Below, piece after piece: positions 7,937 to 15,159 of a stretch of DNA of 24,348 nt; within the stretch, counting starts at the first letter, position 1; every line of letters starts with the position of its first letter. The stretch is from Desulfomonile tiedjei (GTDB lineage Bacteria; Desulfobacterota; Desulfomonilia; Desulfomonilales; Desulfomonilaceae), in the NCBI GenBank assembly GCA_020718965.1, contig DYRE01000003.1, forward strand, positions 1-24,348, in the 5' to 3' direction. The position numbers were made by a program, and so were the translations under genes. The notes beneath the pieces are model-generated. The model did not search any database, was not told the DNA's origin, and saw nothing but the letters and a program-made list of their open reading frames with translations.

Positions 7937-9010
7937 TTGGAATATATACTTGGTTTCATATTTTTATTGGGAGTTCTTATATTTGTTCATGAATTTGGAC
8001 ATTTTATTGTGGCTAAGATGTTGGGTGTCAAGGTCCTGAAATTTTCTCTGGGTTTTTCTCCTGTCATGGTCAAGAGAAAATGGGGTGAAACCGAATATAT
8101 GATTAGTTGGATCCCCCTGGGGGGATATGTAAAATTATTTGGCGAAGAACCCAACTCTGAAGAAGAAATTCCTCCTGAAGACGCGAACAGAACATTCACA
8201 GGTAAACCAGTGTGGGCAAGAATTGCCATTGTGGCCGCAGGCCCTGTTTTTAACTTTGTTTTTGCTGTCATACTTTTATGTTCAGGTTTTGTCGCAGGGT
8301 TTCCGGTCTTGGCCTCTGAAGTGGGCCAGGTTCTGCCGAACAGTCCAGCCTTGCAAGCCGGTTTTCATTCCGGTGATTTGATAAAGTCCATAGACGGTAA
8401 TTCAGTTTGGCGCTGGGATGATGTGAGGAACATCATAGAAGATTCGGCTGATCGCAAACTGACTTTTACTGTAGAGCGAAATGGCGCGACTTCTCAAATC
8501 TCAGTGGTTCCAGCTTTGTCTGACCAGAAGGATATGTTAGGAGAGTTTAAAGGAAGAATTGGTATTGCTCCTTCAGGCAAGAAGGTGGAATTGGGCTTCC
8601 TGGCGGCAATCAACGAGGGAGTCCGTTTTTCGGTATATTTGACCAAGCTGGTCGTAATGACGCTTGTGAAACTGGTACGCGGAGACATAGGCGTCAAGGC
8701 GTTAAGTGGTCCTATTACAATAGCTCAAGCTTCTGGAGAAAGCCTAAAGGCTGGGGTATTCAGTTTTATATTCTTAATGAGTTACATCAGCATAAACCTG
8801 GGTGTTATCAATCTGTTGCCGATCCCCGTCCTTGATGGAGGACACATTTTCTTCTTTGTCGTCGAAGCGATAATAAGAAAACCCGTGACAGGAAAAGTAC
8901 GTGAAGTTGCTGTGCAGCTAGGGCTTTTGATCATCGTTTTTCTGATAGGACTGGTGTTTTTCAACGATATTTACAGAATAGTAACAAAAGGTTGGGCGCT
9001 TTCTCCATAA
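7937..9010 (+). CDS. rseP: Site-2 protease RseP (membrane zinc metalloprotease)
   Basis: RseP cuts membrane-embedded anti-sigma factors and signal-peptide remnants inside the inner membrane. The 357-residue protein has the zinc motif HEFGH (His18, Glu19, His22) in the first helix. One PDZ domain follows at about residues 125-210, with GQVLPNSPALQAGFHSGDLI as its start. The third zinc ligand motif LDGGH (Asp300) is in a later helix. A single PDZ and this length are common outside Enterobacteria, where two PDZ domains occur. The start is TTG at 7937 with GGAGG 8 bases upstream. A weak promoter match (TTGTTT, 16 bases, TATATT) lies at 7834-7861. tsaB follows after 63 bases, so both may be co-transcribed. 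Confidence 0.96.
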   Translation: MEYILGFIFLLGVLIFVHEFGHFIVAKMLGVKVLKFSLGFSPVMVKRKWGETEYMISWIPLGGYVKLFGEEPNSEEEIPPEDANRTFTGKPVWARIAIVAAGPVFNFVFAVILLCSGFVAGFPVLASEVGQVLPNSPALQAGFHSGDLIKSIDGNSVWRWDDVRNIIEDSADRKLTFTVERNGATSQISVVPALSDQKDMLGEFKGRIGIAPSGKKVELGFLAAINEGVRFSVYLTKLVVMTLVKLVRGDIGVKALSGPITIAQASGESLKAGVFSFIFLMSYISINLGVINLLPIPVLDGGHIFFFVVEAIIRKPVTGKVREVAVQLGLLIIVFLIGLVFFNDIYRIVTKGWALSP

Positions 9011-9073
9011 AACAGGGAACATATTTCCAATGTTTGAGATGATTGTCAGATAGACTTTAAAGAGGTTTGGCAT

Positions 9074-9766
9074 TTGCTAATTCTGTCCGTTCACACAGCT
9101 ACCACATCGCTAGGGGTAGCTGTTACCAGGGACGGAGAAATTTTGGTTGAGAAAATTCTCCAGCCTGGCAGACAGCATCTTGAGAACTTACCAGACGCTA
9201 TCCAGCAAGTCCTAATGTTTACAAATAACAAACTGGAAGATTTTGATGGCTTTGGTATAGCCACAGGTCCTGGGTCTTTTTCCGGGATCAGGGTTGGACT
9301 TTCCATGATCAAAGGCTTGGCGCTGGCCTTGGACAAAAGAGTGGTAGGAGTTTCCACGCTCGAAATTCTAGCATGGCAAGCCGCTACGGACGAGGGAGAA
9401 TTGGTGGCGCCTGTGATCGATGCGGGAAGAGGCGATATTTATACCGGAGTGTTTGAGAAACGTGAAAAGGATGTGCGAATCGTCCAGGCTCCATGTTTAG
9501 TGAATAAAACAGAAATCATAAACCTGTTAGCTATGTTAGATGGCCGAACAGCCAAACTGTGCGGATCCAGGGAATTATTGGAGATTATGCCAGAGGATAA
9601 AAGATTTTCAGGGAAGATAATTGACCGTATTTCTCCAGGGGATCTAGGTAGGCTAGCTGACCAACGTCTCGAAAAGGGATTATTCGATGACCCGCAAGCG
9701 CTTACACCTCTATATGTGAGAAAATCGGACGCCGAAGATAAGAAACGCGGGCCACTTCCAACATGA
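9074..9766 (+). CDS. tsaB: tRNA t6A biosynthesis protein TsaB
   Basis: TsaB is the inactive partner of TsaD in the complex that makes N6-threonylcarbamoyladenosine at position 37 of ANN-decoding tRNAs. The 230-residue protein has the ASKHA-type N terminus LILSVHTATTSLGVAV. It also has ATGPGSFSGIRVGLSMIKGLA, the family hallmark, at about residues 63-83, and PVIDAGRGDIYTGVF further on. The start is TTG at 9074 with AGAGG about 8 bases upstream. It follows rseP, as often seen in this part of the bacteria. Its TGA overlaps an ATG that opens a short reading frame. Confidence 0.94.
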   Translation: MLILSVHTATTSLGVAVTRDGEILVEKILQPGRQHLENLPDAIQQVLMFTNNKLEDFDGFGIATGPGSFSGIRVGLSMIKGLALALDKRVVGVSTLEILAWQAATDEGELVAPVIDAGRGDIYTGVFEKREKDVRIVQAPCLVNKTEIINLLAMLDGRTAKLCGSRELLEIMPEDKRFSGKIIDRISPGDLGRLADQRLEKGLFDDPQALTPLYVRKSDAEDKKRGPLPT

Positions 9767-9879
9767 CTGAAAATGTCCAAGAAGTTGTAGATAACTTGAG
9801 AATTCATCAAAATTTAAACGCGAGTTTGTCCCGCATGGGCGGTAATAGAATCAAGTCGACAATAACAAAAGAACGCTAA
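9763..9879 (+). CDS. Possible 38-residue small protein coupled to tsaB
   Basis: The ATG at 9763 overlaps the tsaB stop as ATGA, a typical coupling arrangement. The frame runs 38 codons to TAA at 9877. The product starts MTENVQEVVDNLRIHQNL and is polar and probably helical, ending in a basic stretch. There is no separate SD, so expression would depend on ribosomes terminating on tsaB. No family is recognised. It could be a chance ORF in a short intergenic gap. Confidence 0.3.
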   Translation: MTENVQEVVDNLRIHQNLNASLSRMGGNRIKSTITKER

Positions 9880-9892
9880 CCAACCAGTAACC

Positions 9893-10675
9893 TTACCATG
9901 AATGAAAGAAGTAAGAAGTGTCTCCTGCAAAAGAGCCCGCCGAGAACTCTCTGGGGTTGATCTGAATAGTGTCATTGTCGATGTCAATTACATGATATAC
10001 GCTGTCCCATCGATCTAGTAAAGGAGCTCCACAGGAAGAAATTACCAGGGAAGATTTGGTTTCAGGGATACGAAGTTCGACCACAGAAGCCCTGTGTTTG
10101 TGGCCTTGGAGAATAAGTCGCACTCCAAATTGCGCGCAAATGGTTAATATGGCGCTTGCGTCCGAAAGTTGGTGAGCCCAAAAAGAGGAAGCGCGCAGAA
10201 CAGGCATAATCGGATGATGCAAGAAAAGAACCTTGAAATATGACTTGTGGTTGTTTACCTCTTCCCGGAACCAGTATCGACTTTGTCTGTGTATTGACCC
10301 GGGCCATGAAGGAAGTTGACTGACTGAATTTAGTCCGAACATTACTGTGTTGTGTTCCTCGGACTTATACAGAACCTGGTCGCTTTTCCCAAAATAGGAT
10401 CGATGTCTTTGCATGGCTAATGAAGGAATGATCAATTCCCATGGAGCGAAAAGAGAAATCTCCCTGTTTCCTGGTATCGTCAAATACTTACAACAGAGTG
10501 AATCGAGAAACTCTCTCGCTTGCTGAAACTCAGCAATTTTTCCCCTGTTCGTGATATCTCCGGTGACGATGACCAAATCCAATTTATGGAGGAGAATGTC
10601 TTCCTTGAGCGCATTCAGCTTCTCTGCCGAGATCATTTTTCCGAAATGGAGATCAGACAAGTGAGCTATCTTCAT
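9893..10675 (-). CDS. Calcineurin-like metallophosphoesterase
   Basis: A 260-residue cytoplasmic enzyme with all blocks of the dimetal phosphoesterase fold. These are HLSDLHFG (Asp8, His10), VIVTGDITNRG (Asp40), IPGNRE (Asn70), LFLHHPI (His) and LQGHKHR (two His). GNRE replaces the common GNH(D/E); an Arg at this place is also known in LpxH-type enzymes, so activity is not excluded. The overall layout resembles CpdA/Icc cyclic-nucleotide phosphodiesterase relatives, but the substrate is unknown. The ATG at 10675 directly precedes the first motif. No clear SD is seen. It is convergent with tsaB and divergent from the low-complexity protein gene. Confidence 0.88.
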   Translation of the reverse strand: MKIAHLSDLHFGKMISAEKLNALKEDILLHKLDLVIVTGDITNRGKIAEFQQAREFLDSLCCKYLTIPGNREISLFAPWELIIPSLAMQRHRSYFGKSDQVLYKSEEHNTVMFGLNSVSQLPSWPGSIHRQSRYWFREEVNNHKSYFKVLFLHHPIMPVLRASSFWAHQLSDASAILTICAQFGVRLILQGHKHRASVVELRIPETKSSLVISSCGAPLLDRWDSVYHVIDIDNDTIQINPREFSAGSFAGDTSYFFHSW

Positions 10676-10773
10676 GAATCACGACAATAGCTTTGGATAT
10701 GTCAACGGTCAATAGGGTAATTGATTCTACCTGGCGGTATGGAGCGCGACAAAAGATGTATTCAAGTTTTAAG

Positions 10774-10802
10774 TTGATTAATTGGCTCAAATTAGCTAAA
10801 AT
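10774..10802 (+). promoter_or_regulatory. Sigma70-type promoter candidate for the low-complexity protein gene
   Basis: TTGATT (10774-10779), 17-base spacer, TAAAAT (10797-10802) inside an AT-rich stretch. It predicts a leader of about 85 bases before the ATG at 10894. Confidence 0.4.
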
Positions 10803-10893
10803 TATTAACTAAAATATACGATAATTTTAAATAATGTTAGTTCTTTTCCGACTGAATCCTTCATGGTATTATCCCCTTTAAAGGAGCGTGTTC

Positions 10894-11853
10894 ATGAAAA
10901 TAATACTGCGTCTATGTTTTGCGATATGTATCTGTTTTTCGATGTACGGATTGGCCATAGGACAAGATTCCTACGGTGGTTATTCCCAGTACCAGGGACA
11001 AAACTCCGGGGGTTACGGTTACTCCGGTTATGATCAGTCCTATCCAGCCGCAGGGCAGTATGGTTTGGGCTCTCCTTACGGATACTCCGGACAATCGGCC
11101 CCTCAAGGTTATCAGACTCAAAACGCTTACGACCAATATCCCGGCATGCCAGGTTACGGACGATATGACAATGCGCCCGTCGGTTCAGGGAGTTACGGTT
11201 TTCCGTCAGCATATCCCCAGTCGAATGATCCCACTCTGAGATCCCGTCTGGCCCAGCCAAGGAACCGCAGCGGATCGCCGGAGGTTAGGGAATCCACTAG
11301 AGTAATGGCGCCATCGAGGCGAAGCGCCCCGGTCGTCGCTCAACCCACTGCGGTCAGTAGCGCTCCAGATAAAGAATATGGCCGTCTGTACGGCAGTGAG
11401 ATCTATTGGGACGGTCGAGAATCACAGAGACAGGAATCATCGGAGATTCCAACTCAGGTTAGACCAACCCAGGCCGTGAATACGCGGACTCCAGCTCGGG
11501 CCGCTGACAACGCCGAAAGACAGGTTAGACCATTCACAAATCTTAACCAGGACCAAAACAAGAGAACAAGAACAAACGTTGTAAGACAGCAGAATAAGGC
11601 TTCTTTAACTCCGCCTGCGCCTCCAGCGTCAGAGTTGAGATGGGGGAGAAAAGAGGATTCCAGCGTCAAGGAACAACAATCTGACCAGCCTAAATCTTCT
11701 TTCAAATGGGGGATGCAGGGCAAACCCGCCATGATTGGCGCAGAGCCTGGAAGAATTGAATCGAGTCAAGGGCCCACAAGGGTTTCTCAGCAAAATGCGC
11801 AAAGCTCCAATGATGGGGGAGCAAAGAAATTTCAGTGGGGAAAAGTTCAATAA
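10894..11853 (+). CDS. Exported Tyr/Gly/Gln/Ser-rich low-complexity protein with WG motifs
   Basis: A 319-residue protein with a signal peptide (hydrophobic residues about 3-22, cleavage near AIGQD). Residues about 24-110 are made almost only of Gly, Tyr, Ser, Gln and Pro in loose repeats such as GYGYSGYDQ and YGYSGQ. This composition is like prion-like domains that self-associate. The middle is Arg/Pro/Ser/Thr-rich and disordered. The C-terminal part has three short repeats of a basic or polar residue plus Trp-Gly (Trp250 in LRWGR, Trp272 in FKWGM, Trp315 in FQWGK), the last at the very end. The ATG at 10894 is preferred because AAGGAG (10881-10886) lies 7 bases upstream; a start at 10888 is too close. 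No enzyme fold is seen. A secreted matrix or envelope-coating role is inference. Confidence 0.85.
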   Translation: MKIILRLCFAICICFSMYGLAIGQDSYGGYSQYQGQNSGGYGYSGYDQSYPAAGQYGLGSPYGYSGQSAPQGYQTQNAYDQYPGMPGYGRYDNAPVGSGSYGFPSAYPQSNDPTLRSRLAQPRNRSGSPEVRESTRVMAPSRRSAPVVAQPTAVSSAPDKEYGRLYGSEIYWDGRESQRQESSEIPTQVRPTQAVNTRTPARAADNAERQVRPFTNLNQDQNKRTRTNVVRQQNKASLTPPAPPASELRWGRKEDSSVKEQQSDQPKSSFKWGMQGKPAMIGAEPGRIESSQGPTRVSQQNAQSSNDGGAKKFQWGKVQ

Positions 11854-11906
11854 AGCGTGTCTTAGTTTTGAATTCACACATCAATTCAGGTCATGACGAT
11901 TGAATC

Positions 11907-11938
11907 GTAGCCCCTGGTTCTGTGGGTTCAGGGGCTAC
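11907..11938. terminator. Perfect 10-base hairpin between convergent genes
   Basis: GTAGCCCCTG (11907-11916) and CAGGGGCTAC (11929-11938) form a perfect GC-rich stem with a 12-base loop. A T5 run begins at 11952, 13 bases after the stem on the plus strand, so it is not a textbook rho-independent terminator. Its place between convergent genes suggests transcription ending. Confidence 0.5.
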
Positions 11939-11978
11939 TCTAAGGGAATCGTTTTTCAGCCAGGTTTGCTACACAAAC

Positions 11979-12188
11979 TTAGGAAGGTGTTTCTTCCAGG
12001 GACTCCTGAATCTTGTCAACATAAGTTAGAATATCTTTTAACAGTGGCCTGATCACAAGGGCCCATTCCTGCTGCTCGCGCAAATTGACCGACCCGGTTT
12101 CGAGTACCTTGGCTACGACAAAGAGCTTTGTTCTAGAGTCATAGACTTCCTGTCTGACTCTTTGAGCATTCCATGTTTCGTCGTTCAA
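11979..12188 (-). CDS. Small helical protein of unknown function
   Basis: A 69-residue, highly charged soluble protein with no signal peptide or cysteine. It appears to be almost all helix, with an amphipathic pattern through VLETGSVNLREQQEWALVI and a C-terminal helix DILTYVDKIQESLEE. The start is TTG at 12188, well supported by GGAGG (12198-12194) 5 bases upstream. It stands alone between a hairpin downstream of iorB and a hairpin shared with the preceding convergent gene, so it is likely a separate or read-through transcript. No family is recognised. Confidence 0.65.
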   Translation of the reverse strand: MNDETWNAQRVRQEVYDSRTKLFVVAKVLETGSVNLREQQEWALVIRPLLKDILTYVDKIQESLEETPS

Positions 12189-12239
12189 TTTGACCTCCGT
12201 TATCGTTAAAGATGAACCAAAACTAAAAACTACTTTGAC

Positions 12240-12269
12240 CTCCCGACCCCTTTTACATTGGGTCGGGAG
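12240..12269 (-). terminator. Perfect 10-base hairpin after iorB
   Basis: CTCCCGACCC (12240-12249) pairs with GGGTCGGGAG (12260-12269) across a 10-base loop. Read on the minus strand it comes about 65 bases after the iorB stop and is followed 10 bases later by a T5 run. It probably ends the iorAB transcript or attenuates read-through into the small gene downstream. Confidence 0.55.
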
Positions 12270-12334
12270 ACAACAAGTAGGAATAACTGAACTCTAAATT
12301 ATTTAAAAATGGTCGGTGGAATCAATTGAACCGC

Positions 12335-12925
12335 TTAAGCAGTAACCATGGCGCGGCCTTCATTGAAAGCCTGCAAATTGATATCTACCAATTTTGGTTT
12401 CAAAGATTCCTTCAAGGTATTTTCGTAGGTTTCAGCCGGAATATCGAGGAATTTTGACAGAACACCCAGAAAGATGACATTAAGGACCCTTAAGTTGCCA
12501 ATTTTTTCAGCCACGGACTGTCCATTAACAACAATGGTATTAGGAGCTTTTGTCATAATTCTTTCCAACACATCGTTAGGGTATTCCTGTTGACCGGTGA
12601 ACACAGAGGGAGGTAGAATTTTCTGGTCATTAACGACAATTTGTCCTTTTTCAGAGAGGAATGGGAAGTACCTCAGAGTTTCAATCTGTTCGAAAGACAG
12701 GAGTATGTCGGCTTCTCCCATTTTTATTATAGGAGACCTGACGGTGTTCCCGAAACGCACATGACTTGACACAGACCCGCCTCTTTGAGCCATCCCGTGT
12801 ATTTCATTCTTTTTGACATCATATCCATGTTTGGCCGCCACTTTTCCCAATACGTCGCTGGCCAAAATTATGCCCTGTCCACCTACACCCACGATCAACA
12901 CATTATAAACACGGTTCTGGCTCAT
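12335..12925 (-). CDS. iorB: Indolepyruvate:ferredoxin oxidoreductase, beta subunit
   Basis: IorB is the gamma-domain-type subunit that works with IorA to oxidise aryl 2-oxoacids (from Trp, Phe, Tyr) to acyl-CoA, passing electrons to ferredoxin. The 196-residue protein has the family nucleotide/CoA-binding start VLIVGVGGQGIILASDVLG, then HGMAQRGGSVSSHVRFG and GEADILLSFE. Length and motifs are typical. Its ATG overlaps the iorA stop (ATGA, 12925-12922), and its SD GAGGAGG lies inside the last iorA codons, so the subunits are translationally coupled. Confidence 0.95.
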   Translation of the reverse strand: MSQNRVYNVLIVGVGGQGIILASDVLGKVAAKHGYDVKKNEIHGMAQRGGSVSSHVRFGNTVRSPIIKMGEADILLSFEQIETLRYFPFLSEKGQIVVNDQKILPPSVFTGQQEYPNDVLERIMTKAPNTIVVNGQSVAEKIGNLRVLNVIFLGVLSKFLDIPAETYENTLKESLKPKLVDINLQAFNEGRAMVTA

Positions 12926-14709
12926 GACGCCTCCTCAATAGCACCAAATTTGCAAACCTCTAAACATGTGCCACATCCCACGCAGAGAGCGGCGTTGATT
13001 CTTGAGAAGCCTTTTCTCTTCTTGCCTGGTTCAGGAACATCTATCTTGACAAATTCCAGGGCTGGGCAACCGGTGTTTATGCAAGATTTACATCCGGTGC
13101 AAACATCCTGTTTTATTCTTAAAGGTTTGTCCGGCAATACCCGCCCTGTTTTTAGCAACGCGCAGGGGGCCTTGGCGATTATAACCGAAGGTTCCGCTAC
13201 TTCAAGTTCTTCCTTAATAATCTTCTGCAGTTCATTTATTTTATACGGGTTTACAGTTATAACTCTCTTCAGACCAAAGGACTCGCAAAGTTTTTCAACG
13301 CTGACCTTCACTGATGGTTCCTCGCGTAGGGTGAATCCTGTGCCTGGATGCTGCTGGGCTCCAGTCATTGCGGTGATCCTGTTGTCGAGAATTAACAGTG
13401 TAGAATGTCCTCCGTTGTAGGCCATTTCCAAGAGGGGAGTCATTCCTGAGTGAAAAAAGGTCGAATCACCAATAACTGCAACCGCCTTTCCTTTGGCGAC
13501 ATCGTCCAGGGTTCTCGCAAGACCGGAAGCAATTCCAATTCCTGCGCCCATGCACAGGCAGTTATCTAGCATCCCGAGAGGCGGCAATGCCCCTAATGTG
13601 TAACACCCAATGTCTCCGGCTACATAGACCTTGTTTTTCTTCAACGCTGTAAAAGTAGCCCTGTGAGGACATCCCGGGCACATATTGGGAGGCCTCATAG
13701 GAAGTTCGATGTCTATCGACCCGATACTCTTTGCCGAAGATTTACCCTTGAGAGCTATTTCGAGTTTTTCTGGAGACAACTCTCCACAGAGACCCGTGAG
13801 ATTTTTCCCTTCGACGGGTATACCCATCAATCTAATAGCTTCTTCGAGGAATGGATCGAGTTCCTCAATAACCACCAATTTTTTAACTTTTGAAGCGAAA
13901 TCACGAATCATTTTTTCTGGAAGTGGCCATACCATTCCAAGTTTCAAGAAAGACGCATTGGGCATTACTTCGGAAGCATACTGAAAAGCAACCCCGGAAG
14001 AGATTATTCCAACCGAGGTATCACCCATGATGACCTTGTTGTACGCAAAGGACTCTGCAAAAGCGGCCACATCTTTTAATCTCTGCTCTACAAATGGATG
14101 TTTCTTTCGGGCCATGGCGGGAAGCATCACATATTTAACAGGATCTTTCTTCAGACCCAACTCTCTCTGGCCTTCCTTGCGCTCTGACAATTCCACAAGA
14201 GACATGGAATGTGAAATTCGGGTTGAACTCCTTAATATCACCGGAGTATCAAACTGCTCACTTATGTTTAGAGCTTCCCCGATCATGTCTTTAGCTTCCT
14301 GGCTGTCAGATGGTTCCAGGCATGGCACTTTACCAAATTTGGCGTAATTTCTTGTGTCCTGCTCATTTTGAGATGAATGCATTTCTGGATCATCACAAAC
14401 GACCATGACCAATCCCCCGTTAATTCCAGTGTAGGAGAGTGTCATGAATGGGTCAGCGGCCACATTAAGCCCTACGTGTTTCATTGCCGCAAGCGCCCTT
14501 GAGCCTCCATAGGATGCGCCGGCCACAACTTCAACCGCCACCTTTTCATTTGGGGCCCACCCTGCGACAATTTCCGGGTACCGCTCCCCTATATATTCCA
14601 GAATCTCTGTGCTAGGTGTTCCCGGATACGCTGAGGCTAACCTAACCCCATACTCGTAAGCCCCTCGCGCTATTGCCTCATTTCCTGATAATAACTCTTT
14701 CACGGTCAC
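12922..14709 (-). CDS. iorA: Indolepyruvate:ferredoxin oxidoreductase, alpha subunit
   Basis: IorA is the catalytic subunit, using thiamine diphosphate (TPP) and iron-sulfur clusters in the cytoplasm of anaerobes. The 595-residue protein carries the pyrimidine-binding domain at the N terminus (SAYPGTPSTEI near 28). The TPP-phosphate domain has GDIGCYTLGALPP and GDSTFFHSGMTPLLEMAYN. A C-terminal ferredoxin domain from about residue 537 has two cluster motifs, CTGCKSCINTGCP and CVGCGTCLEVCK. The x4 spacing before the last Cys of the first motif is normal for this family. The GTG start at 14709 is used because an AAAGG site lies a few bases upstream and the N terminus fits the family. Its role may be amino-acid fermentation or, in reverse, aryl-acid assimilation. 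Confidence 0.96.
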   Translation of the reverse strand: MTVKELLSGNEAIARGAYEYGVRLASAYPGTPSTEILEYIGERYPEIVAGWAPNEKVAVEVVAGASYGGSRALAAMKHVGLNVAADPFMTLSYTGINGGLVMVVCDDPEMHSSQNEQDTRNYAKFGKVPCLEPSDSQEAKDMIGEALNISEQFDTPVILRSSTRISHSMSLVELSERKEGQRELGLKKDPVKYVMLPAMARKKHPFVEQRLKDVAAFAESFAYNKVIMGDTSVGIISSGVAFQYASEVMPNASFLKLGMVWPLPEKMIRDFASKVKKLVVIEELDPFLEEAIRLMGIPVEGKNLTGLCGELSPEKLEIALKGKSSAKSIGSIDIELPMRPPNMCPGCPHRATFTALKKNKVYVAGDIGCYTLGALPPLGMLDNCLCMGAGIGIASGLARTLDDVAKGKAVAVIGDSTFFHSGMTPLLEMAYNGGHSTLLILDNRITAMTGAQQHPGTGFTLREEPSVKVSVEKLCESFGLKRVITVNPYKINELQKIIKEELEVAEPSVIIAKAPCALLKTGRVLPDKPLRIKQDVCTGCKSCINTGCPALEFVKIDVPEPGKKRKGFSRINAALCVGCGTCLEVCKFGAIEEAS

Positions 14710-14850
14710 TTCACCTTTCGTTAATTTCCAGGATCCAGGCTCAATAGAAGCTGGACCACATTACAGATAGGGAACTTTGATCAACTACCGGCTAATAGTC
14801 AAAAAAATGCCGTCTGCCGATTACATTGCGCCAAGATCATATGTTAAAGC

Positions 14851-14879
14851 ATCCTAGTATTACCTCGGCAGTCTGTCAA
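14851..14879 (-). promoter_or_regulatory. Sigma70-type promoter candidate for iorAB
   Basis: On the minus strand TTGACA (14879-14874) is a perfect -35, followed by 17 bases and TAGGAT (14856-14851). The leader to the GTG at 14709 would be about 135 bases, long enough for regulation, though no known riboswitch is recognised. Confidence 0.5.
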
Positions 14880-14899
14880 TATTTTCATACAGGTGACAA

Positions 14900-14928
14900 T
14901 TTACATCAATTAGTGGATAGAGTATAGA
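14900..14928 (+). promoter_or_regulatory. Promoter candidate for the L,D-transpeptidase gene
   Basis: TTTACA (14900-14905), 17-base spacer, TATAGA (14923-14928), each five of six matches to consensus. It lies about 230 bases before the ATG at 15160, with the imperfect dyad at 14941-14971 just downstream of it. Confidence 0.35.
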
Positions 14929-15159
14929 GACAATAACACTCTGTTATAATGTGACTATACCTCTATTACAGTAATATTTTAATCTACTTTATAGTTCAGC
15001 AAACTGAAATAGTGTTCTATATATTTGTTCCACCGTATATAGTTGCTCAAATTTTTTACACAAGAGAATGCCTGTGCATTATTATTGATTTATCTGAAAA
15101 AAAATGTTAATAATGTGAACAATTTGCGTCATCACAACAATATATTTTGAGAGATTCTT

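Larger units (their letters stand above)
14710..15159. other. 450-base AT-rich divergent intergenic region
   Basis: This stretch separates iorA (minus) from the L,D-transpeptidase gene (plus). I see no convincing ORF, tRNA or riboswitch fold. It holds divergent promoter candidates (listed separately), an imperfect dyad CTGTTATA/TATTACAG at 14941-14948 and 14964-14971, and a second plus-strand -35-like TTTACA at 15055-15060. The last 150 bases are very AT-rich. A small RNA cannot be excluded. Confidence 0.6.

Noticed and set aside
10460..10475. GNRE instead of GNH(D/E) in the metallophosphoesterase as a sign of a dead enzyme
   Set aside because: Arg at this position occurs in active LpxH-type enzymes and all other metal ligands are present.
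12785..13420. Plus-strand ORF of 211 codons
   Set aside because: It lies opposite iorB and iorA, both with full motif sets, and its composition looks like a shadow frame.
15121..15159. CRP-like half sites TGTGA and TCATCAC before the L,D-transpeptidase
   Set aside because: The spacing between half sites does not fit the TGTGA-N6-TCACA consensus.
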